From NCBI GenBank assembly GCA_023091665.1, contig JALJCQ010000011.1:1-64000 (forward strand): a DNA stretch of 64,000 nucleotides, read 5' to 3'. Shown one piece after another: positions 9,788 to 19,904 of the stretch. The DNA is from Pythium myriotylum (lineage: Eukaryota; Oomycota; Peronosporomycetes; Pythiales; Pythiaceae). The notes beneath the pieces were generated by a model, which worked only from the letters and a program-made list of their open reading frames with translations, was not told where the DNA came from and searched no databases. Numbering within the stretch: the first letter of the stretch is position 1; every line of letters begins with the position of its first letter. The position numbers and the translations under genes were made by a program.

Positions 9788-12693
9788 ATGCGAGGCTTCG
9801 TGGCGCTGTGGTTCGCGGCAGTGGTTGGAGCCACACCATGCCAGAAGACTGGAGCTGAACCACCGTTCGTTGTGACGCTCATGGCTTCGAAGGACACGCC
9901 GAAGACCGAGGCCTGGGTCGTGTCTCCGGACTGTTCAGTTCAGGTGGTCAAGCTGGAACTGAAGGAAAACTCGGGAACCAACTCCATGGCTAAAACCCTC
10001 TCATGCTACACAACGGTGGAGCGCATCGATAGTATCCCGTCTGATACCGAACGAATGTAGGAATAGTAGTTTAATTCGAAAGGAGCATTACAAACTGACG
10101 AAAGCATCTTGTCCAGCAATGCAAACGGCGCCAAGCTAACAAGCGGGGCGGATCTGACGGCCGCTACGGGTTTGAACACGGTGTACGTTATGCATATTAA
10201 TGGTTTGGCTGGGTCGAACTTTCGCTAATTGGTGTCGTAGGCAATTTGTATACAACTCACTTTCGAGAGTGGACAATATCAAGTTTCCTAGTGCACTCTC
10301 TCGCATGTGCGGATCGTTTTTGACACTAACAATGTTCAGTTGACCGAAAACTGACATCGATGGGCCTGTAGAATTATCACAGAGAATAGTGTCTCGTCCC
10401 TCAAGAACGTCCAGTTGCCGACAGCGCTAAAGTCGCTGTGAGTGTTCGAGTTGTTCGGAATGACTGACAATAATTGGTCTCGCTAACTTGCTTTCACAGC
10501 GACATGTCTGACAATCAGCTTACCGCAATCGATTTCTCAATTCCCAATGGTCTAGTGGAATTGCAAGTGAAATTTGATTCTGTGGCGTACACGGTTCTAC
10601 AATCTCACTCAAACTTATGTTCATTAACAGAAGCCTAAGCTCTAACCCAATCACGAAGTTGGAAGGGTTGGTGCTTCCAGATTCGCTAACGTCATTGTAA
10701 GTCTCCCTCAAGTAGCTCGAAACGAAATTGGTTTCTGAGATGATAATCCTAGGGGCCTAAACTCGAACGCTATTCGCGTTATCAAAGGCGTTAACCTCCC
10801 AAGAGCGCTACAAACATTGTAGGTGACAAGTTTCGGGGGAATTCAGCATTCAGACTTGTGAACAGTGAAAATGTTTAGAGGACTGGACTCTCAAGTTAGC
10901 AACTTTGAAATTCGCGAATCCGACGTGGCTGTGCTTTCGAGGTTAACAGGAATGACGGGCGCAAGCATTCAGTCCTCGTGCGACCCTCCAGCTCAATCGC
11001 GAACTGTCGGAGGCATGATAGTTTGTGTGATCAGTGGTAAGACAGACTGAGACGCAAAAGCCTTGGTTAAACGGGTAACCAAGTGCGTTTGGTCTTGCAT
11101 AAACTAGACACGCTTTTCAACCAGTTGTATCGAGGAGGAAGCTCAAGTGGAGTCACGAAAACCCCTACTACGGTAACTAATGCACCAGCACCCGACACTG
11201 GATCGTCGGGGGGATCAAATGAGCCGACCAATGCACCGACGAAGAAGCCCTCAAACACCTCGTTTAGTGTACCAGATAGTGACTCGAGTGGCTCTGCAGC
11301 TCCACCAACACTTTCCGCATCAAGTAGAAATGGTCAAGATGAGAAGGCAGGCTCTTTTCAGTCCCGAGGAAGTGAGATGGGTAGCAGTGGGTCTGTTGAA
11401 TCGGAGTCACCAGAAGCGAGACGTGGTGGGCGTGATGCCTCTCCCGACTTTGGTTCCAGTGCAGTCGGAACCACGACGTCAAGCACCCACTCCAAGAGCT
11501 CACTGCTTTTGATTGTACTCATCGTTGGAGGCGTGGTTCTTGTAGTGATTGCAGTGATTCTGTTTCGTGTGTTTGTCACTTCGAAACGTTTCAAGGGTGT
11601 GGGACGAGATAGCTTCGGAAAGAACGAATATGCAGTATTGTCCGATACTCCTAACACGTCGTCAGCTGGAACTGCGGGTACCCAAACTGAGCGCCGTGTT
11701 CCAAATCACGTGCTTGGGGGCGACGTCATCACAGATGAAACACTTCTTCCATTCCACATCGACGCGAGCAACATTCGGATGGGGAATATTATCGCCAGAG
11801 GAGGCTTTGGGATTATTTATCACGGTTTGTACATCGATCGAGATGTTGCAATTAAACAATTAGCACCTGAGTGCTGGCGAGATGAGAGCATGCGAGCAAA
11901 TTTTGTCAGCGAAATCCGCATGAGCTCTCGCTTGGACCATCCAAGAATCGTCGAATTTGTAGGTATCACGTGGAACAAGCGCCAAGAAGTTGCTGTCATT
12001 CTCGAGTATATGAAAGGTGGGGATCTCCACCAACATCTCTGCAGTCAAGCCGTTCCATCTGCATTCGACTGGTCACATTCTTGGGGGACCACACCCAAGC
12101 TGAAACCCAAGACCGCAATCGCCCAGGACGTGGCTGAAGCAATAACGTACTTGCACTCGTTCAACAGTCCGATTCTTCACCGCGATTTGAAGGCCAGGAA
12201 CGTGCTCGTGGATCGTCATGGGAACGCGAAGCTGAGCGATTTTGGAATCAGTCGCGAGATGGCGTTCGATGAGACTATGACCGGAGAGATAGGGACTGCG
12301 GCATGGATTGCCCCTGAAGTGCTCCGTGGTGAGCGCTACTCAGAGAAAGCCGATATCTACTCATTTGGGGTCTTGCTTGTCGAGATGGAGTTATGTCGCC
12401 ATCCATTTGATACACTTATTGGAGATTCAGTGGAAAGTAGCGTTGGGAAGCATGGAGCATCGACAGACACTAAGGGGACGAAGCGAACAGGCGCAATGAA
12501 GAAAGCTCAGGTAATTGTGTCTGTCAGTACGGGCGAGTGGCGTCCTCGTATGTCTGCCAACTCTCCCCACAACATTCAAGTACTTGCCGATGCTTGCTTG
12601 GAGTTTGAGCCTGAAACTCGTCCATCCGCAATGGAGCTTTTCTACAAACTGCGCCAGATGAGCAGACCTCCAGTAGTTGACGAAACCCCATAA
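9788..12693 (+). CDS. LRR receptor-like protein kinase (TKL type), nine exons
   Basis: Exons 9788-10056, 10105-10182, 10241-10306, 10372-10437, 10500-10562, 10631-10696, 10753-10818, 10879-11036 and 11108-12693 give 805 residues. A signal peptide (MRGFVALWFAAVVGATP) opens exon 1. Exons 2-7, 63-78 nt each and all bounded by phase-2 introns, each encode one leucine-rich repeat (e.g. LSLSSNPITKLEGLVLPDSL). Exon 8 holds the LRR cap with Cys. Exon 9 has a Ser/Thr/Pro-rich stalk, a membrane helix (SLLLIVLIVGGVVLVVIAVI) and the kinase: ARGGFGIIYHG loop, VAIK, HRDLKARN, DFG and IAPEVLRGERYSEKADIYSF. Catalytic residues are present. The first Gly of the P-loop is Ala. The intron at 10563-10630 appears to start with GC. 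The ligand is unknown; it is presumably a plasma-membrane receptor. Confidence 0.88.
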
Positions 12694-13044
12694 TATACGT
12701 CGTTTTTTCACAGGGACAGACTAGTCAAGCTCGCACATGATTGATATGCGTTGGCGTGCGACTCGACGCGATGCGGCCCGCACAGCCGTCTTGGTGCTCG
12801 AAATCGCTCTAGTTCCGCGGCAAAATCTGATTGCAGCCGTTGACGCTGTGATGACCCTAGCATTTTAATGCTAGGCTCCATTTTTAAATGGAGCCTAGGT
12901 GGTGAACGTTGGTCTGTTAATGAAGAAACAACCACTTCCTGCAGTTTTGTACTTCTTCGTAGTGGTGCGTGATGACAAAGCAGTGGTAGAACTAAGCTTT
13001 AGAGGTGGTAGGGAGAAATCCTGACAACTCCATCCCAGAGTTCA
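12694..13044. other. Interval 3' of the kinase gene with paired hairpins
   Basis: No gene is seen. The main structure is a double palindrome at 12856-12898 (separate entry). Otherwise the sequence is unremarkable. Confidence 0.4.
12856..12898. repeat. Two overlapping perfect hairpins
   Basis: Hairpin one (12856-12875) has 9-bp arms CCTAGCATT/AATGCTAGG around TT. Hairpin two (12871-12898) has 13-bp arms CTAGGCTCCATTT/AAATGGAGCCTAG around TT. They share CTAGG, so only one can form at a time. They lie about 165 bp after the kinase stop codon and could influence transcript 3'-end formation, or be a remnant of a small mobile repeat. Confidence 0.7.
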
Positions 13045-13717
13045 ATCTCGTTTGTCGTCTGCAAGAAAAAGGCCCAAGTCATATCAAATGATCACATTAG
13101 GTTCCCCCAAGGAGCAAGCAAGCAATTCTTCGACGAGGTCATGCAATGTGGTTTGCGTGCTTACCACGCGACCCTTGAGCATTTGAACTACCAAGTAAGT
13201 CGCGTTCGCATAACACGCCGCATTCTTTTTAACATCTCAGAGGTAGTGGTTCCCATGATCTGATCGGACTGCACCATAAATTTCTGTGGACTTTGTGCTC
13301 ATCGTGACTTTTTGACTCGGAGTTCAATATATGTGCCGGTCAATATCATGATTCCACACTGCTTTGGCGATTTCAAACGCTGACACCACCTCGTCTAACT
13401 TGCCTTAGCTTGGGCCACGTGAAACGCGGCAACGCGTCTGTGACTTATCGGGAGAGCAACAAAAACAAATTTTGTCATTTATTGTTACTGTACAAGTCAA
13501 GAGGGCATAAAACTCCTGGTGATTGCATGTCCACGACGAAACGCTCAAAGATCCTTCTTGTACATATCAATTGCATGACGTGTGCAAATGCTCAGGCGAT
13601 CTCACGAATTTTCTCAACAACACTAGAAGGAGCTCCTCTTGCAAGGTTAAGTTCGCGAGCGACGACTACCGGAAGTGGCAACATTTTGCTTCTCATATAC
13701 CCAAGGAGATGATATGA
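13045..13717 (+). pseudogene. Decayed coding trace of unknown function
   Basis: Positions 13045-13194 read as SFVVCKKKAQVISNDHIRF and on to EHLNYQ, followed by a consensus donor (CAA/GTAAGT). After an acceptor at about 13409 a compatible frame reads LGPRETRQRVCDLSGEQQKQ, then two in-frame stops (TAA, TGA), then LHVHDETLKDPSCTYQLHDV and KFASDDYRKWQHFASHI, ending at the TGA near 13717. The stretches look like real protein, with Cys-rich and charged segments, but the stops and the lack of a clear start suggest a broken gene or one with an unrecognised intron. No family is recognised. Confidence 0.3.
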
Positions 13718-13803
13718 TGACTGAGCGTAAAACGTTTTCCCCATATTTCTAGATAATTGCTGTACGTATTTTTGGTTGGGTTCATTAAAAGCTCGTCCTA
13801 AAG

Positions 13804-15594
13804 TTATCTCTCGAAATGTCCGTCAAAGCCAACAAAACCCGCCATCAGAAAAGCGTGAAAGAAGTTTTTCTTCTCGATCTTCGAGCACCAATTCCAAGCA
13901 CTGGTAAGTCGACCGTCGATGCACGAGCCGGCATCAAAGAAATTGTCGGCACCGCTTCCGTCGAACCCATGTTTGAAGAAATCGCACAAAATAAGCTTCT
14001 GGAGTTCAATTGAGCCTCCAAAGTCTGCAATAAACGCCTTTGTGTCGTTGTTGTCCGCCATGACATTGATTTCGTCGAGCGTGTTCACGATAGGGCTCAG
14101 GATACGCGAGATCTGGGTGTATTTGTCGATGAACATGAGCGCATTCGGTACGTTGTGATCACCAAGGTGGATGACTGACGAGCCCACCCAGCGCGGACGC
14201 ATCTGTTGGGTCTCCTGAAGCACTCGATGAGCCAGCGTTGAGGTCTTTGGAGCGTACTGAACCCGATTTAGCCCCTGCCCCGTATCACGCAGACGATACG
14301 ATGACCCAAGCAATAGATCGTCTTCGACCGCCCACCACAACCGTAGCATCGACGTCGTGAAGTTCTGCCACAAAAGGAGTGATTGGAGGACATACTCATA
14401 CTGGCTAGAGTGGCTATGGCTGAGGCGAGCACCATTCTTCCCAGCTCGAATCTCTAAACTGAACTGTGCTTCGGGTTTCTCTGGGTGAAAAAACTTCTGC
14501 AAGTACTCGATCATACGCAAAATGGGTGTGCGATTGGAGACAAGGTAACTCTGACTGTCGTCAATGGAGGCCAGCACAAGACGAATCTCGTCTGCAGAAA
14601 GCGAGGCTGACGCGTAGTCACGGACAAGCTCATCAATGGCGCGCTGCTTCTCCTTTCGAGCTGTGTCTAGATTGCCCTTTCTCGGATCGAACGCGGACAC
14701 CGCAGTTAGACAGCGACGGTCCTGGAGCAGATTGAGAGCATGACGCTTCATCAGGAAGCTCTTGACCGTGCGGATGGGCCGCACACACGAGAAGCCCATG
14801 TAACTCTGGATCTCGCGCATGTTGGCGTCCTGGAGCATGTAGATCATCTTTCCATAGTTGTTTCGCATGCGTTCTATTGCACATAGCGAGATTTAGTCCC
14901 AGACTTGTAGTAAAAGCGAAGAAACCAACATACCAGGGTTCATGATCTTGTAGCGGCGGCCAATCTCGAAGACCTGACGGAAAAAGTCGGCGTTCTCCTC
15001 GAACTTCGAGTTGTGCACGAGTCGCTTCCCCTTACGGAAGTCCGTTGCCACCATCATTCCCGAAAGCGTGCTGAACACCTCACTCAACTCCTGGATCACG
15101 CGCTTGACCGGGGAGCGGTATGAGAGCACATCTACTTTGTCCGTGTACTCGCTCACATTGAGCGACGCATCTAACAGGTTGAAAAGCGCCCGTTCATCCT
15201 CGCTCAGGCGCAGCGGGATGTAAGCAGCATCGCGAAGCAAAGGGGAGTCCGTGTCTTCGCCTGTCGGCATCTCGTCGTCTTCGTCCTCGCTCTCCTCGAC
15301 ACTCTCCTGGTCGTTCTCCGTCGTGTCCATCTCGTCGTCGTCGTCCTCGTTCTTCTCGGTCCCGCGAACGCCATTCTCGCCAGTGGCGGTGGGTTCCTGC
15401 GGTGCTTCCTGGACAGTTGCTGGCGCCGGAGGCGGCTGCGTCGGCGCGAGGCTCGTGGTCTTGTGCTTGAGCCGTGTGCCTGCGCGGTGCTGGGCCTGGA
15501 AGCAGAGCTCGCAGTAGAGGTCTCGGCAGTCGTCGCAGCGCAGCGCGGCGTCCGTGTCCTCGCACTCGACGCACATGGGCGGCGGCGGCTCCAT
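13804..15594 (-). CDS. B-box zinc finger protein, two exons
   Basis: Exon 1 is complement 14934-15594 and exon 2 complement 13804-14873, with a 60-nt GT-AG intron (14874-14933); the protein is 576 residues. The N-terminus has a B-box zinc-binding pattern: MCVEC, then CDDC, C, C, H and H within residues 7-45. A long acidic linker follows (EKNEDDDDEMDTTENDQE, then SEDEDDEM). The remaining ~450 residues are mixed alpha/beta without a domain I can name, and no RING or SPRY was seen. B-boxes mediate protein-protein contacts, and B-box-only proteins of this form occur in protists with unknown roles. The start ATG is preceded by GCCACC. The gene is divergent from the PP2A scaffold gene across 379 bp. 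Confidence 0.82.
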
Positions 15595-15973
15595 GGTGGC
15601 CGCGAGTGACGTGGTGCCCGCCGGTCAGATCGGTTTTGCCGAGTTTGTTGCACTGGTGCGACAAATCGGGCGATTGTGACACCAGCCACGATTCCTTCGG
15701 TTTTGTGACGTACACGGGCCGGGTAGATGGGTTCTGGGACCCGCGTGAGATGGGTTCAGCCCTCTTAAAAACTGTCTTCTTCCCCCAGGCCCGCGGCGCG
15801 ACGTCAGGTCACCGCGGAAGCCAGGAGGAAGCAAGGAAGGAAAGAAGAGAGCCATGGGTGCGTAGTCGGTCTGTTCTCCCCTCCCCTCCCCCTCGGCGCC
15901 CCCTTCCCCTTCCCCTCGGCCAGGAGAAGAGGAGGGCGCCGCGAGGGCCGAGCCGAGCGAAATCGAGAGGCTG
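15595..15973. promoter_or_regulatory. Shared 379-bp divergent promoter region (B-box gene / PP2A-A)
   Basis: The only sequence between the minus-strand B-box start codon and the plus-strand PP2A-A start codon, so both promoters must lie here or overlap the genes. It contains a C/T-rich block around 15870-15920 (plus strand CTCCCCTCCCCCTCGGC). No TATA box and no clear copy of the oomycete initiator were found. Confidence 0.5.
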
Positions 15974-18173
15974 ATGGCTATGCGCGCAGCGGATGACGAG
16001 GTGCAGCCGATCGCGCTCCTGACGGAGGAGATCAAGAGCGACGAAGTGGAAACCAGGATCAAGGCCATGCGCCGCCTCAAGACGGTCGCGCAGGCGCTTG
16101 GCGTCGAGCGCACGCGCACCGAGCTCGTGCCGTTCCTGCGGGGTACGACTTGTGCCGGACGCGGCTGCTTGGCGACATCGTAGGCAGACTAAACTGAACT
16201 CATGATACAGAGGCAACCGAGGACGAGGACGAAGTCTTGGTCGCGCTCGCCGAAGAGCTCGGAGGGTTCGTGGACCTCGTCGGTGGCCCGCAGCACGCCG
16301 CCGTACTCGTGGAGCCGCTTGAGGTGCTCGCTGCAGTTGAAGAGACTGTCGTGCGCGACCGGGTACGTGCGCCGCGGCCATTTCCCGCTGCAATGTTGCA
16401 TTCCTTACTCGTTCTTCTCCATTAGGCTGTCGATTCCCTGCTCAAAATTGTGGCGGTGCTGCCATCAGCCGGCGAAACGTTTGCGCCGCTCATGAAGCGC
16501 CTCGCCGAGGGCGATTGGTTTACGTCTCGAGTGTCGGCTTGCTCGCTTTTCCACGCCGTGTACCCGAAGATCACAGATGCTGGCCGTCGCAAGGAACTCC
16601 GCGAGTAAATGGTGCCTGTTGCTTTGTGTGACGGAGTCGATTGTGATGGACTGCATGTCTCTGTAGCTCGTTCCAGCTTCTCAGTAACGATGATACCCCA
16701 ATGGTGCGCCGCGCAGCAGCCTCTAACATTGGCGTACGTTGCTATGCAATTGTGGATTCGCCTGGAAAACGGTCTGCTGACCATGTTCGCGTGCGATAAC
16801 CTAGAAATTCGCCGCCACAGTAGAGAAGGACCAACTGGGCTCGCTCATTCTGCCGCTCTTCAAAGCTCTCACGGCAGATGACCAGGATAGCGTACGCTTG
16901 CTTGCCATTGAGAACTCAGCTGCAATCGCCAAACTCTTGACGCCGGACGAGAACACTCAAAACGTGCTTCCGATCGTGCGCTCGTCTGTGGAAGACCGTT
17001 CGTGGCGTGTGCGATTCAGTATCGCCAAGGATTTCTATCCGGTGCGTCTGAAGCTTAAGATAACTGCTTTATCCTCTGACTCCTCCTTGATTCTTGCGTA
17101 GCTCTCGGAGGCGATGGGCCAACAAATCACGGAGTCTGAGCTGGTGGGCTGCTTTTCGAACCTGCTCCAGGACAGCGAGGCCGAAGTCCGTGCTGCATCC
17201 GCGAAGAACATCGCCGGCTACATCAAGATTGTGAAGAATGAGGTTTTCTCAAACGACATTCTTCCGCTCTTGTCGACGCTCGCGCAGGACACTGCTCCGA
17301 CTGTGCGGGCTGCTGTTTCGATTGCGTGCATGGAGCTAGCACCAGGTCTTGGCGAAGCGGCTTCGAAGACGACGCTCTCTCCGCTTCTCTTGCTGTTCCT
17401 TCGTGACGAGGTTGTTGACGTACGTCTCAACATCCTCAAGCGGTTGAACTTGCTTGCTCCATGGATGCAGTCTTTCGAGAGTGTGTTGCTGCCTGCTATC
17501 GCGGACTTGGCGCGCGATCTTCAATGGCGCGTACGCGAGGCCGTTATAATGTCTATCCCTGCCATCGCAGGTAGCCTGGTACGTGTGTTGCTGGCTTGAC
17601 TCATCTGCCGGATCAAGAGAGCTTATCTTTGCACGTCCAGGGCAACTCGTACTTCCAGGAGCACCTTCTTGAAATCTACATCACGGCCTTCAAGGACATG
17701 GTGAGCGAAGTGCGCTCAAGTGCTACAAAGATTCTTCCGGATCTCTTGGCGAGCGTCGGAAGTGATACCATCTTGCAGAACGTTATGCCAGCGTTGACCC
17801 AGATATTCGACAAGTCGACAATCTACCAGGAGCGTGTGAACGTCCTGCATGCTCTGAAGCAGCTTGCCTCCGAGAAGGCATCCAACGAGTTGCTCAGCGC
17901 GATGATTGTGCTTGCCGTCCGAGGCGCGCGTGACAAGATCCCGAATGTCAAGTTCGTGGCGTCGATCACACTCGAACAGTTATGTAAATACGCTGACACG
18001 GGGGTCGTTGCGAGTCAAGTCCGGTAGGTCGAATTTGCAGCGCGTGGTGGTGTACCCATCTTTTGGCTTACGTTCTTGTCATTTGCAGACCGTGCCTGAC
18101 GGACCTCGCGAACGACTCGGATAGTGATGTCAAGTACTATGCGAGCGTGGCGTTGGACGCCGTGCAGGCCTAG
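15974..18173 (+). CDS. PPP2R1: PP2A scaffolding subunit A (PR65), eight exons
   Basis: Exons 15974-16142, 16211-16362, 16426-16604, 16667-16733, 16805-17041, 17102-17578, 17641-18023 and 18089-18173 give 582 residues, close to the usual ~589. The whole protein is HEAT repeats. Family-typical stretches include [62 protein letters not shown] and [17 protein letters not shown] at the C-terminus. The A subunit is the rigid scaffold that joins the PP2A catalytic C subunit to regulatory B subunits in cytoplasm and nucleus. No repeat is missing, so it should be functional. It converges with pdx2, whose stop is 166 bp downstream. Confidence 0.95.
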
Positions 18174-18339
18174 AGCCGTTTCACTAGAGTATAGTCATGC
18201 GTCGCCACGACGGTTTGTGCCTTCCTGTCGCTCTCCAGCGCGAGACGGACTCCGTCCTGTTCTGCTCCACCCTTGGGACGCTGGGTTTTAGTATGAACAC
18301 AACAGAAAGAGAGTCTATTTGGATACCACACGCGTGCGT

Positions 18340-19141
18340 CTACTGCAGTGCCGGGACTACGATTCTCTCCACGAAATAGCGGTGCCAGCGGTCGTCCGCC
18401 GTGAGCTCTGGGTGGAAGGCCGTCACAAGGATGTTCTCCTGCCGTGTTGACAAACCGAGTGTTGGTCAAGTGACATTCATTCTCCTTCACCCAACACTCA
18501 CCTTGCGAGCGGCGATGATGACGTCGGTCGGGTCCGAGCCATCGGCGGGCTGCGCGCAGTGCATGCGCGAGAGCACGTCGATGGACTCGCCGACCGATAT
18601 GATGGCGGGCGCGCGGATGAAGACGGCGTTGTACGGCGCGTCGTTGAAACCTGGCGGGCCCTCCACGTCCATCTCGAAGCTGCGCACCTGCGAGCCGAAG
18701 AAATTGCGCGACACCTGCACGTCCATGCCGCCCACGAGCGTCTGGCCACCCTGTCGTGCCAAAATGCATAAATTCATGGTGCGGTCTGAGGACGATCGGA
18801 GCGTCAAGACGAACCTCCTCAGCATGCTTGGCCGACTGCGCGAGCATGATCATGCCGGCGCAGGTGCCCCAAATGGGCCGCTTGGCCGCGACCCACTCGC
18901 GCAGAGGCTCGAGTAGTCCCCAGCGCGTGGCCACTTTGCCGATGGTCGTCGATTCGCCACCAGGCAGCACGAGCGCGTGCGCGCCCTCCATCTCCTTGGG
19001 CAGGCGCACAGCGTAGGCGAGCACGCGCAGCGGCAGCCCGTCGGCGCCCGCGACCGCGAGGTTGTTGAGCATGTCGATGTGCTCCTGGAAGGCGCCCTGC
19101 AGCGCCAGTACGCCCACGTTGACCACTCTCGCGTCGCTCAT
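18340..19141 (-). CDS. PDX2: Pyridoxal 5'-phosphate synthase glutaminase subunit PDX2, three exons
   Basis: Exons complement 18815-19141, 18502-18750 and 18340-18438 (introns 64 and 63 nt) encode 224 residues. This class I glutamine amidotransferase releases ammonia from glutamine for the PDX1 synthase, making the vitamin B6 cofactor PLP. Visible motifs: [13 protein letters not shown] at the N-terminus, LPGGESTT, the nucleophile Cys in [21 protein letters not shown] after intron 1, and the His-Glu pair in TAFHPEL in the last exon. The triad is complete. PDX1 is not in this window. Upstream lies a cluster of TGGGCCA motifs. Confidence 0.95.
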
Positions 19142-19183
19142 ATTCCCGAATGGCCAGAGCGACAGCTTCAACACCGGCGCAAG

Positions 19184-19349
19184 TGGCCCACGTGGGCCAT
19201 CGATCGCGGCGACCGATGGGTGGTTCGAATGTGGACGAACGGCGAACAGCACCGCAACGGGGTCTCCCATTGGTTGAATACCCGAAGGTGTATGCGTTAT
19301 GTGGGCCACCGCACGGAATGGGCCACGCGAGATGGCTACACTTGGGCCA
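19184..19349. promoter_or_regulatory. TGGGCCA motif cluster with a 16-bp palindrome
   Basis: The perfect palindrome TGGCCCACGTGGGCCA (19184-19199), with a CACGTG core, starts 43 nt upstream of the PDX2 ATG. TGGGCCA recurs at 19302-19308, 19319-19325 and 19343-19349. Counting both palindrome arms there are five copies in 166 bp. The similarity to plant TGGGCC site II elements and to CACGTG-binding bHLH sites suggests a promoter role for PDX2, but this is inference. Confidence 0.5.
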
Positions 19350-19904
19350 CCCTTCACAGTATCGCCGATATAGCGTGAGTGCCTATAAACAAATTGCTTT
19401 ATAAACGAATTGCATTGATTTTGATTTATATCTGTTAAAAACGATATTTGACAATTGGTAACACGTATCCTGTATATACAGATTAGATTCGCTTTACGTC
19501 CAAACCGGGGAGAAATTTCACGGGGCGGCTTGGGATGGATCTTGATGGAAATGGCTGCAACGTCTCGTTGGGATTTCCAGATCACTTTCGGTGTCGCATT
19601 CGGTCACACTGTGGTGCTGATATTGCCACTGCTATATAAGTATCTTCACAAGCAATTCGTGACTCAATGGCGGTGGATGGATCGGCTCGCCCTACTCTCT
19701 CTCTTAGGATTCCGCCGAGGGCATTTCAAAGAGAAAAGTCAGACTGTAGAGATTCTCATGCCATCGCCACGAGACTTCACCGCAGCGGTGCTTCAATCCA
19801 CGTTACACGTACCTTGGGAGGCAGAGAAGGTTCATGTCGTACTTTGAAGGATCGATCCAGTGCTACCAACCTCAATCTCAAGCCCTCCTTCAACGCCCTG
19901 CACC
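19350..19904. other. Intergenic between PDX2 and the WD40 gene
   Basis: Contains the upstream side of the WD40 gene. An open frame at 19455-19847 (130 codons) has a hydrophobic stretch ([18 protein letters not shown]), but no support as a gene. AT-rich around 19380-19450. Confidence 0.35.

Noticed and set aside
18170..19585. 471-codon minus-strand frame through PDX2
   Set aside because: It runs through both introns and the upstream region; its start and end do not resemble PDX2, whereas the three-exon model does.
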